Shown here: positions 9,182-20,092 of the stretch, piece by piece
How positions within the stretch are numbered: the stretch's first letter is position 1
How the letters are laid out: every line of letters begins with the position of its first letter
Assembly (NCBI GenBank): GCA_026936325.1
Contig: JAPTHN010000025.1
Coordinates: forward strand, 5,526,001 to 5,590,000
Direction: 5' to 3'
Source: Platynereis dumerilii
Lineage: Eukaryota > Annelida > Polychaeta > Phyllodocida > Nereididae
Length of the DNA: 64,000 nt
Position numbers and translations under genes: made by a program
Notes under the pieces: model-generated
Seen by the model: only the letters and a program-made list of their open reading frames with translations
Databases searched by the model: none
What the model was told of the DNA's origin: nothing

Positions 9182-11911
9182 AAGAATTTACCTATGGTAA
9201 ATTCTATTTGTTTTTGCTATTCTTATTATTATTCTTATTCTTCTTTTTTTTTCAAAATGGTCCTATGGCGATGAAAGTTGGTCAGAAGGTGAATCAGTTA
9301 TTCGGTATTGTGAAAGTGGGTCATTTGGTGTCATTTTCACAGTTGTCTTTTTCACAGAGGCGTTCAAAGTCGAAAATTTGTAAACTTTAAGGTTGAATAA
9401 CTGAAAAAGTATTTGAGATAATGAGTCAAGAGTCAAAATCATGTGATAAAAAGTTGTTGTCTACGTATTGGTACAAGTGATATGAGAGTTGGTCCAACGG
9501 GTAAAGGGCTACAGTAGAATGAGCAGTTTTTGGTCTGCGAACAAGATCTCAAGTTACGTAATAGATGGAATCATGGTGATTGTGACAAAAGTTGGCCAGT
9601 ATCTGGGACCAGTGCAGTGCGCAATATGGTTTGGATTTGTAGACTATTTTTTGAGATATGGCAATTTTTCAAAATCAAGGGTTCAAAATTTAGGTGGAAT
9701 TGTAAAATCTCCTTGAAGCAGTAGTCTGAGGTGATCAAAATGTATAATGAACTACCCTTAACTTTACCCAAAAAGACTATATTGACCAAAAAAGTGGACC
9801 AAAAGGTCATATTTGAAGGTGATTTGAGTCATTAAAGTTTAAAAAGTTGAATTTTGCAAAAATTCTGAAAATTATGTTATTTTCCACCAATCCTCTCAAA
9901 AGTCTGGTGTCTACAAGTCAATAATATAGTTATCAAAAGCCCCCAATAAAGAATATTTTAGGTCTTCAACTCAATTTGTAAAAAAATTTGAAAAATGGTA
10001 CTTCTCGGCACTCCTGACATTTACCATAAATGATTTTTTTTGAGTGGGAAATATCACTCCTACAGCTTTCTTTAAATTAAATGACCCCCCTATATCACAT
10101 CTGTCAATCACATGAGTGCATTACTTTTGAGCTTTGACCTTTTTATCAAGGTCAAATTTTAGGTCAAAGAGGAAATGAAAACAGGTTATTTTCACTGATT
10201 ATTTTTTTTAACTGGGAAGGAACATTTCAATTTTCTTGATTTTAACTGACAACGTGGACCAAATACTTGCAGTAAATTGTGACAAATGGCAAGTCTCTAG
10301 CTGCAGTCAGCTTTAAGCAATAAAGGTCAAAAGGTCAGAAAAATGAAGAAATGGTCAGCAAAAAATTCATTTTCACATGATGCAGGTGAGACAATTTCAC
10401 ACTCCAAAGCAGGCTGGCCGCATATATTAGCATACATTATCCATATATGGAAAGCTGTTCTGGCTGTTTCAGGTGACGGGGCCAGTGTACGCTACTGACT
10501 AATGTTTATATACATATTACAGTCTCAAATGACTGAGTGGAGTTGGGAACAGGAGTTGTAGTCAGGACCCTGAGTCAGGTCTGTGAGTCAGGTCCGTGAG
10601 TCAGGTCTGTGAGTCAGGTCTGTTAGTCAGGTCTGTGAGACAGGACCCTGAGTCAGGACCCTAGGTCAGGACTCTTGAGTCAGGACTCTGAGTCTCGACT
10701 ATTAGTCTCGACTATGAGTCAGGCCGATGAGTCAGGACTCGGAGTCAGGAATCTGAGTCAGGATTCGGAGTCAGGACTTTGAGTCAGGACTCTGAGTCAG
10801 GACTCGGAGTCAGGACTCGGAGGCAGGACTCAGTCAGGTCTGTGAATCAGGTCTGTGAGTTAGGACCCTGAGTCAGGGCTCTGAGTCAGGTCCCTGAGTC
10901 AGGACCCTAGGTCATGACTCTGCGTCAGGAATCTGAGTCAGGAATCTGAGTCAGGAATCTGAATCAGGACCCTGAGTCAGGACTCTGAGTCAGGACCCTG
11001 AGTCAGGACTCTGAGTCAGGACTCTGAGTCAGGACTCAGAGACAGGACACAGAGTCAGGACTCTGAGTCTCGACTATGCGTCTCGACTATGAGTCTCCAC
11101 TATGAGTCTCGACTATGAGTCTCGACTATGAGTCTCAACTATGAGTCTCGACTATGAGTCTCGACTATGAGTCTCGCCTATGAGTCTCAACTATGAGTCC
11201 CGACTGTGAGTCTCGACTATGAGTCAGGGGCCGCTGAGTAAGGGGTCCCTGAGTCAGGACCCTAGGTCAGGACTCTTGAGTCAGGACTCTGAGTCTCGAC
11301 TATTAGTCTCAACTATGAGTCAGGCCACTGAGTCAGGACTCGGAGTCAGGAATCTAAATCAGGATTCGGAGTCAGGAATCTGAGTTAGGCCTCTCAGTCA
11401 GGACTCAGTCAGGTCTGTGAGTCAGGTGCCTGAGTCAGGACCCTAGGTCATGACTCTGAGTCAGGAATATGAGTCAGGACTCTGAGTCAGGACCCTGAGT
11501 CGGGACTCTGAGTCAGGACTCAGAGTCAGGACACAGAGTCAGGACTCTGAGTCTCGACTATGCGTCTCGACTATGAGTCTCGACTATGAGTCTCGACTAT
11601 GAGCCTCGATTATGAGTCTCGCCTATGAGTCTCAACTATGAGTCTCGACTATGAGTCTCGACTATGACTATGAGTCTCGACTATGAGTCTCGACTATGAG
11701 TCAGGGGCCGCTGAGTCAGGGGCCGCTGAGTCAGGCCACGCTGAGTCAGGACTTGGAGTCAGGACTCGGAGTCAGGACTTGAGGTCAGGACTTGGAGGCA
11801 GGACTCTAAGGCAGGCCTCGGAGTCAGGCCTCGGAGTCAGGCCTCGGAGTCAGGCCTCAGAGTCAGGCCTCTTAGTCAGGCCTCTGAGTCAGGCCTCGGA
11901 GTCAGATTATT
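9182..11911 (+). mobile_element. Family C element lacking its 3' end
   Basis: It has a complete C head directly after the preceding CTAGTT and a body very like 5597-6950. Its minisatellite (about 10559-11905) breaks off at GAGTCAGATTAT, where a family A head begins. The C 3' arm and hairpin are not seen after the following A element, so the right end was lost rather than displaced nearby. Confidence 0.65.
10559..11905 (+). repeat. 13-bp minisatellite of the second family C element
   Basis: Units are mainly GAGTCAGGACTCT and GAGTCAGGTCTGT, with two separate blocks of GAGTCTCGACTAT units (about 11065-11220 and 11545-11700). The order CAGGACC, CTAGGTCAGG, TATGAGTCTCG recurs, so a larger period is superimposed on the 13-bp one. 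Many units contain TGAGTCA. Confidence 0.9.
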
Positions 11912-13413
11912 ATAATCCCCCGCCGCTTGCGGGGGATTATATTGATATTGTTCGTTTTATTATTATTATTATTCTTATTATTATTCAGCTCAGAAAAACT
12001 GCGATTATTTCAACACTATTACAGATACTACGTTACAAGTCAAGGGTAATATGCAACTCCATTGCGTGCTACTTTACACGAAATTTCATGTTCAAATTTC
12101 ATGACACTTATGAGTTATGAGGAAAATATAAAAAAAATTTCCGGCGCAGGTTTCTCAGAACCTAAGCATAACTGAGACCTGTTGATTTTTTGTAAGATAC
12201 CTTGACAAAGTCTCCAGTGCAGAAAGGCGTCTCGTGGAGATTTCATGAACACATTTCAAGATATTATTTTTTGAAAATTTGATATCCCGAAAACTGACCA
12301 AAATTTCGTTGAAAAACAGGGAAGGAATGCTCTTAGAGAGCTGAAAATGGGTGAACATACAGATGTACCACAGTGTACCAACTTCACAAAGTTACGGACC
12401 GCTCGGACAAACGGTCTTGGCGCTACGGACGTCCAAAAACCCAATTTTCAAGTGCTCATATCTCGGTTCCTATTTCAGCTACAGCAAAGTATCACATATC
12501 ACAAGAAAGCTCTGTTTGTCAGCTTTCCAATGATGTATAGCATGATAGTGTCAGACGCGCGGCGTAGAATCGCGTCAGACATTGAAAATTTGTTGTCACT
12601 TTTTGCACCTTTCGAAAAGTTTTTGGCTTAAAATCCAATGAAGTTCTTCATCAATGTCCATGAATATTTTTTCCCTAATACCCTTTTGGGGCCTCCATAC
12701 TGTCCTAAAATTACATTTGACTACATCAAGTCGTTTCTGCCACAGAATTTTTTTTATTTCAAAATTGAAATGCACATAGCTCAGCTTCTACTGGTTCAAA
12801 TTTCATGAAATTAACTCCAAAAAATGCATAAAATTATGACCTACGCTGAACTGCACGGGCATACAGCTCATAGTCATACTCAATTTTACAATGATGATTT
12901 TACATTTGCAATTATAACTCATGCATTAATGTTCCAAATCAATTAAAACTCAAATTACATGCTGCTTATTTTTTGCCCTATTTTGTGGTATAATCATATC
13001 TTACCAGTCTTTTTTCCTTTGCCTTGAAAAAAAAGTTTAAAAATAATTCACAGATGCATCTTAGTCTGCTGTCGGGGCCATTCTGCCTCACTGCCAGGTT
13101 TTGCTCCCAAGCAGCAGCATTACGCCATGCAAAGAGCAGCATACTCAAACACGGTCATCAACAACAGGCCACAGGCTTAGGCCTATCATGACAGGGAAAT
13201 AATATACATTGAAGGGAAAGGATTTTCTAAGCGTTGGCTGATAGGACATATGTCCTCTATTTATGCACTTAAAAACCTTAATAGTATGAGCGGACAGGTG
13301 TATTCATACAAATTATTAAAGTGAATTGAAACAGGAGAATAAGCGGGGCTAGGGTCAAACGGGCCCGCGGGGGATTATCCGATATTGCCGTACGGCAATA
13401 TCAGTTATACTAG
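11912..13413 (+). mobile_element. Family A element, complete (head to CTAG)
   Basis: Head ATAATCCCCCGCC/GGGGGATTAT at 11912, TTA/TTC run, body from CAGCTCAGAAAAACTGCG, and A palindrome ending at CTAG 13413; 1502 bp. The 3' third is the subtype with TTAGTCTGCTGTCGGGGCC and GGGGCTAGGGTCAAACGG blocks, as in 18585-20092 and 28162-29670. Its left edge lies inside C minisatellite. Confidence 0.75.
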
Positions 13414-13418
13414 TTATT

Positions 13419-15080
13419 AAGAACTTCCCGTAGGGAAGTTCTTCTTGATATTGTACGTATTTGTTGTTATTATTATTATTATTATTCTTTCACGGCTTTT
13501 TCAAAGTTGAATAAATCATTGGTAAGGAAAGATATCTACACAAAACCTGAACATCATACAGACACCGTGAAACTTTCTAAATGCTGTGAATCACGCATCG
13601 GAATTACGCCTGACATGGGAATTACAGGGATTATACATTTTAAGTTTTGTCACTCTGTTCAGAGAAAACTGCTTGTTGGATTATTGTGAAATTTTTCCCT
13701 CATGTTCTCCAAAGGAATGCGCAGTGCAGAAAGGATTTTCATGGAATTCCATAGACAAAAATTTCAAGCTATGAATTTTTACAAAAACGGAATTCCCAAA
13801 AATCACGGGAAAATCTCCAGGAAACTAGGAAGGAATGTTCAGATCATGATGATTTTAGGTGTGTATAGAGCCCTGCTCCAGTCTAACAATCCCACAAAAT
13901 TTTTTTGTCGTCGCGTAAACGGTATCGGCGCTACGGCCGCACAAAAATGCAATTTTCAATCGCCCATATCTCGGTTTGTATTAAAGCTGCAGAAAAATTA
14001 AAAACATCATCAGAAAGTTCAGTTTCTCCTCTTTCAGATGATGTATAGAACGTTTCTGTACCTGCTTTAGTATAGAATCGCGTCAGACATTGAAACTTTT
14101 ATGTCACTTTTTTGGCCTCTCAAAACCTATTTTGCTCAAAAAAAGTATGAAGCTCATCATGGATGTTCATGTTTATTTTTTTAGAGGTACCCATTGTGGC
14201 CCTGCATAATGTGTCCAAAGGAAATTTTTCTACTTCAAGTACTTTTTCCTTGAGAATTTTTTTCATTTCAAAATTCTAATGTAGATTTCTCAGCTTCTAC
14301 TCATTCAAATGTTATGAAATTAACACCAAAAAATGCGTAAAATTATGCCCTTTAATGAGCTCCAAGGGCATATACCTCTCACTAATAGCCAATTTTACAT
14401 GTATGATTTTACATATTCAATTATAACTCATTAAGTATTCATTAAAATCAATTAAAACTAATTTCACATATTGCTAATTTTTTGCTCTATTTTTCCATGT
14501 AAGCACATGTTCCTACCATGAATTTTTTTATCCTATTTAAACTCTTCCAATAATGTTTCAAATCACTTAAAATTGACATGACATGTTGCTTATTTGTTAC
14601 CTTATTGTTTGCAAATAACCTCATATTTTTTCCATTATATTTATAATGAAATTATAACTTGTGAAATACTGCTGCAAATCACTTAAAACTAATTTGACAT
14701 GTTGTTGACTGCTTGCCCTCTGTGTGTATGTAAGCACATCTTCCTAGCTCTAATGGTTTGTCCATAACAAATCATTAGGGTTAGGGTTTCATCAAAGTAT
14801 TGCTTTCAGGATGGTACCATCGCCCACAAAACGCCTGGCTCCATGCCAAGCGATATATGAATATGTGTGCCTGTTTGTGCATTTCCGTGGACTATTGCAG
14901 GCAAGGTCAAAGCAGCAATGATGTTTCGCTCCAGGACAACCTAAACACACTATTAAGCAATGGAAAGGAAAGGAATGCAAGGAACTAGAATAGCAGGGCA
15001 GGGAAGGGATTGGAAGGAAGGGAAGGGATGGGAAGGGAAGGGAAGTTCTTCCTTTAAATTGCTGTGCAATTTAGTATATT
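13419..15080 (+). mobile_element. Family B element, complete head, 3' end cut just before CTAG
   Basis: Head AAGAACTTCCC-GTA-GGGAAGTTCTT at 13419 and a body with the shared core. The B hairpin TAAATTGC/GCAATTTA is present at about 15056-15074. The expected GTATACTAG end is replaced by GTATATTCAG, which leads into a second family B body. This is a tandem duplication junction rather than an insertion. Confidence 0.65.
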
Positions 15081-16667
15081 CAGTTTTTCAAAGTTGAATA
15101 AATCATTGGTAAGGAGAGATATCTACATAAAACTTGAACATCATACAGACACCGTGAAACTTTCTAAATGTTGTGAATCACGCATCGGAATTACGCCTGA
15201 CATGGGAATTACAGGGATTATACATTTAAAGTTTTGTCACTCTGTTCAGAGAAAACTGCTAGTTGGATTATTGTGAAATTTTTCCCTCATGTTCTCCAAA
15301 GGAATGCGCAGTGCAGAAAGGATTTTCATGGAATTCCATAGACAAAAATTTCAAGCTATGAATTTTTAGAAAAACGGAATTCCCAAAAATCACGGGAAAA
15401 TCTCCAGGAAACTAGGAAGGAATGCTCAGATCATGATGATTTTAGGTGTGCATAGAGCCCTGCCCCAGACTAACAATCCCACAAAATTTTGTTGTCGTCG
15501 CGTAAACTGTATCGGCGCTACGGCCGCACAAAAATGCAATTTTCAATCGCCGATATCTCGGTTCCTATTAAAGCTACAGAAAAATTAAAAACATCATCAG
15601 AAAGTTCAGTTTCTCCTCTTTCAGATGATGTATAGAACTTTACTGTACCTGCTTTAGTATAGAATCGCGTCAGACATTGAAACTTTTATGTCACTTTTTT
15701 GGCCTCCCAAAACCTATTTTGCTCAAAAAAACTATGAAGCTCATCATGGATGTTCATGTTTATTTTTTTAGAGGTACCCATTGTGGCCCTGCATAATGTG
15801 TCCAAAGGAAATTTTTATACTTCAAATACTTTTTCCTTGAGAATTTTTTTCATTTCAAAATTCTAATGTAGATTGCTCAGCTTCTACTCGTTCAAATGTC
15901 ATGAAATTAACACCAAAAAATGCGTAAAATTATGCCCTTTTATGAGCTTTAAGGGCATATACCTCTCACTAATAGCCAATTTTACATATCACATTTTACA
16001 TATTCAATTATAACTCATTAAGTATTCATTAAAATCAATTAAAACAAATTTCACATATTGGTAATTTTTTGCTCTATTTTTCCATGTAAGCACATGTTCC
16101 TACCATGAATTTTTTTATCCTATTTAAACTCTTCCAATAATGTTTCAAATCACTTAAAATTGACATGATATGTTGCTTATTTGTTACCTTATTGTTTGCA
16201 AATAACCTCATATTTTTTCCATTATATTTATAATGAAATTATAACTTGTGAAATACTGCTGCAAATCACTTAAAACTAATTTGACATGTTGCTGACTGCT
16301 TACCCTCTGTGTGTATGTAAGCACATCTTCCTAGCTCTAATGGTTTGTCCATAACAAATCATTAGGTTAGGGTTTCATCAAAGTATTGCTTTCAGGGTGG
16401 TACCATCGCCCACAAAAGCCTGGCTCCATGCCAAGCGATATATGAGTATGTGTGCCTGTTTGTGCATTTCCGTGGACTATTGCAGGCAAGGTCAAAGCAG
16501 CAATGATGTTTCGCTCCAGGACAACCTAAACACACTATTAAGCAATGGAAAGGAAAGGAATGCAAGGAACTAGAATAGCAGGGCAGGGAAGGGATTGGAA
16601 GGAAGGGAAGGGATGGGAAGGGAAGGGAAGTTCTTCCTTTAAATTGCTGTGCAATTTAGTATACTAG
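15081..16667 (+). mobile_element. Family B element, headless tandem copy
   Basis: It starts at CAGTTTTTCAAAGTTG and repeats the preceding copy at an offset of 1587 bp with few differences, for example one TTAGGG motif shortened to TTAGG. The 3' arm, hairpin and GTATACTAG end at 16667 are complete. An 8-bp inverted repeat TATCGGCG/CGCCGATA (15510 and 15548) is retained in the core. Confidence 0.7.
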
Positions 16668-17981
16668 TTATTATTATTATTATTGAGCTCAGGAAAACTG
16701 TGATTACTACAAAACTATTAATAATCCTGTTTTACAAGTCAAGGGTAATATGCGACTCCATTGCGCGCTACTTCATACGAAATTTCATGATCAAATTTCA
16801 TGATGCTTATGAGTTATGAGGAAAATATAAAATAAATTTTGGGCGCAGGTTTCTGAGAACCTAAGCATAACTGAGACCTGTTGATTTTTTGTAAGATGCC
16901 TTGACAAAGTCTCCAGTGCAGAAAGGCGTCTCGTGGAGATTTCATGAACACATTTCAAGATATGATTTTTTTAAAATTGGATATCCCGAAAACTGACCAA
17001 AATTTTGTTGAAAACAGGGAAGGAATGCTCTTAGAGAGCTGAAATTGGGTGAACATACAGATGTACCACAGTGTACCAACTTCACAAAGTTACGGACCGC
17101 TCGGACCAACGGTCTTGGCGCTACGGACGTCCAAAAATGCAATTTTCAAGTGGCCATATCTCGGTCCCTATTTAAGCTACAACAAAGTTTGACATATCAC
17201 AAGAAAGGTCTGTTTGTCAGCTTTCCAATGGTGTATAGCATGATGGTGTCAGACGCGCGGCGTAGAATCGCGTCAGACATTGAAAATTTCATGTCACTTT
17301 TTGCGCCTTTCAAAACATTTTTGGCTAAAAAATCTATGAAGTTCTTCTTGGATGTTCGTGAATATTTTTTTCTATATACCTTTGTTAGGCCTACATACTG
17401 TCCTCAAAGGAAATTTACCTACATCACATGGTTTTTCCTAGAGAATTTTTTGAAATTCAAATTTCAACTTTAGATTGCTCAGCTTCTAACTATCCAAATC
17501 TTATGAAATTAACACTAAAAGATGTGTAAAATTATGGCCTTATCTGTTCTCTAAGGGCATGGACCTCATTCTAATAACCTATTTTACATGTATGATTTCA
17601 TATATTCAATTATAGCTACTAAGTGCATATTTCAAATCAGTTAAAACTCAAACGACATGTTGCTAATTTTTTGCCCAATTTTTCCATGTAGACACAACCA
17701 TGCAACTCTTATGGCTTGCCTGCAACAGGCCACTAGGGTTAGGGTTAGGGTTTACTCAATATGCATTGCTTGCAGGGTAGTATGCTTGACCACTACAGGT
17801 GTGTCTGGCTGCCTCGACTTTTGATAGGCATATGCACCAACAAGATTACTACATTCATACATGGTTTTAAGAATTCATCATGAAGGACATGAACTGGAAA
17901 GAGGGAGTATGCAGGGCAGGGGAGACGGGGGGGCGCGGGGGATTATCCGATATTGCCGTACGGCAATATCAGTTATACTAG
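16668..17981 (+). mobile_element. Family A element, headless
   Basis: It follows a CTAG directly with TTATTATTATTATTGAGCTC. The body and 3' part are nearly the same as 1-1281, including the double-to-triple TTAGGG motif (about 17735-17750) and GAATTCATCATGAAGGACATG. It ends with the A palindrome and CTAG at 17981. The longest open frame (17045-17473) covers the shared core and is not regarded as a gene. Confidence 0.7.
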
Positions 17982-18484
17982 TTATTATTATTATTATTAT
18001 TATTCAGCTCAGAAAAACTGCGATTACTTCAAAACTATTACAGATACTACGCTACAAGTCAAGGGTAATATGCAACTCCATTGCGTGCTACTTCACACGA
18101 AATTTCATGATCAAATTTCATGACACTAATAAGTTATGAGGAAAATATAAAAAAAATTTCCGGCGCAGGTTTCTCAGAACCTAAGCATAACTAAGACCTG
18201 TTGATTGTACATTGTACATTGAAAGGGTATGATGCATATAGGGGTTTCACATAGGCTGTTATATTGTGTATTAGTGCAATAGACTTATTAGGGCAGGCAA
18301 GGACTATTGTAATGATGTGATGTGCCCTCTTGGAATCGAAGTTCATCCCCCAAAAACCAGGCCAGGGGACATACACAAAAATAGTGGACATGAATTTCAA
18401 AAGAAGCGTATGCCGGCCTGGGGGTAATACGGGGCCCGCGGGGGATTATCCGATATTGCCGTACGGCAATATCAGTTATACTAG
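17982..18484 (+). mobile_element. Family A element, headless and internally deleted
   Basis: After about 220 bp of ordinary A body the sequence jumps at ACCTGTTGATTGTACATTG to a subtype 3' part, with GTACATT repeated at the junction. The middle 800-1000 bp, including the core, is missing. The 3' arm, palindrome and CTAG are intact, giving a 503-bp derivative. Confidence 0.65.
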
Positions 18485-18489
18485 TTATT

Positions 18490-18538
18490 AAGAATTTACC
18501 TATGGTAAATTCTATTTGTTTTTGTTAATATTATTATT
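18490..18538 (+). mobile_element. Orphan family C 5' head (outer)
   Basis: Hairpin AAGAATTTACC/GGTAAATTCT plus ATTTGTTTTTG and a short TTA run, ending where the next C head begins. It is the first of three heads piled up before one body. Confidence 0.65.
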
Positions 18539-18584
18539 AAGAATTTACCTATGGTAAATTCTATTTGTTTTTGCTATTATTATT
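18539..18584 (+). mobile_element. Orphan family C 5' head (inner)
   Basis: Second copy of the C head, ending in CTATTATTATT where a family A head starts. Together with the outer head it matches the two headless C bodies that follow the intervening A element. Confidence 0.65.
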
Positions 18585-20092
18585 ATAATCCCCCGCCGCT
18601 TGCGGGGGATTATATTGATATTGTTCGTTTTATTATTATTATTATTCTTATTATTATTCAGCTCAGGAAAACTGAGATTACTGCAAAACTATTAGAGATA
18701 ACATCCTGAAACCTCAAACACAATATGTGACTCTGTTGCGTGCTACTTCCAGTGAAATTTCTTGATCAAATTTCATGATACTAACGCGTTATTGAGAAAA
18801 TAAAAAATCTATTTCTGGCAGCGTTTCCAGGAGAACAGAAGAAAATTGGCCTTTGCTGATTTTTTGTAAGATACCTTGACAAAGTTTCCAGTGCAGAAAG
18901 GCGTCTCATGGAAATTTCATGAATAGTTTCAGAGATATGAATTTTTCAAAATTGGATGTCATGAAAATTTTCTAAAATTTTTCTGGAAAACAGGGAAGGA
19001 ATGCTCGTAGAAAGCTGAAATTGGGTACACTTACAGATGTACCCTAGTGTACCAACTTCACAAAGTTACGGACCGCTCGGACAAACGGTCTCGGCGCTAT
19101 GGACGTCCAAAAACCCAATTTTCAAGTGCTCATATCTCGGTCCCTATTTGAGCTACAGCAAAGTATCACATATCACAAGAAAGGTCTGTTTCTCAGCTTT
19201 CCAATGGTGTGTAGCATAATAGTGTCAGACGCCCGACGTAGAATCGCGTCGGACATTGAAAATTTCATGTCACTTTTTGCACCTAAAAAACCTTTTCGGC
19301 TCAAAAAGTCTATGGAATTCTTCATGCACGTCCATGAATATTTTATGTGGGATACCCATATCAGCCCTCCATATTGTCCCCAAAGATCAATTACCTACAT
19401 CAATTAGTTTTTCCTGGAGAATTTTTTGAATTTCAAAATTGAAATGTACATTGCTCCGCTTCTGTTTATTCAAATTTCATGAAATTAATACCAAAAGATG
19501 CGTAAAATTATTTACTTTACTGTCCTCCAAGGAAATATACCTCTTCTGAATAGCCAATTTCAAATAAATGATTTTATATATTCAATTATAACTCATGCAT
19601 TATTGTTTCAAATCACTTAAAACTGATTGTACATGTTGCTAATTTTTTGGCCTATTTTGTGGTATAAGGACATCATCCTATGTCCAATACTTTGCTAGTA
19701 AAATAAAGCTGAAAAATAATTCACTGATGCATCTTAGTCTGCTGTTGGGACCATTCTGCCTCACTGCCAGGTTTTGCTCCCAAGCCCCAGCATTACACAA
19801 TGGAAGGAGCAGCACACCCAAACACCGTCAGCAAGAACAAGGTGCAGGCTTAGGCCTATCATGACAGGGAATCATACACATTCAAGGGAATGGATTTTCT
19901 AAGCATTGGGTGATAATAATAAGGCATATGTCATCTATTCATGAACTGAAACAGCTTAATACTATGACCAAAGAGGCATATACACTAAAATTATGGACAT
20001 TAATTGAAAGGGGAGATTAAGCAGGGCTAGGGTCAAACGGGGCCCGCGGGGGATTATCCGATATTGCCGTACGGCAATATCAGTTATACTAG
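18585..20092 (+). mobile_element. Family A element, complete
   Basis: Head at 18585, long TTA/TTC run, body with the A/B/D core and the A palindrome; CTAG ends at 20092 (1508 bp). The 5' third is a diverged variant (ACATCCTGAAACCTCAAACAC) shared with 26823-28159. Flanked by C heads on the left and a headless C body on the right, it looks inserted into a C microsatellite. Confidence 0.75.
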
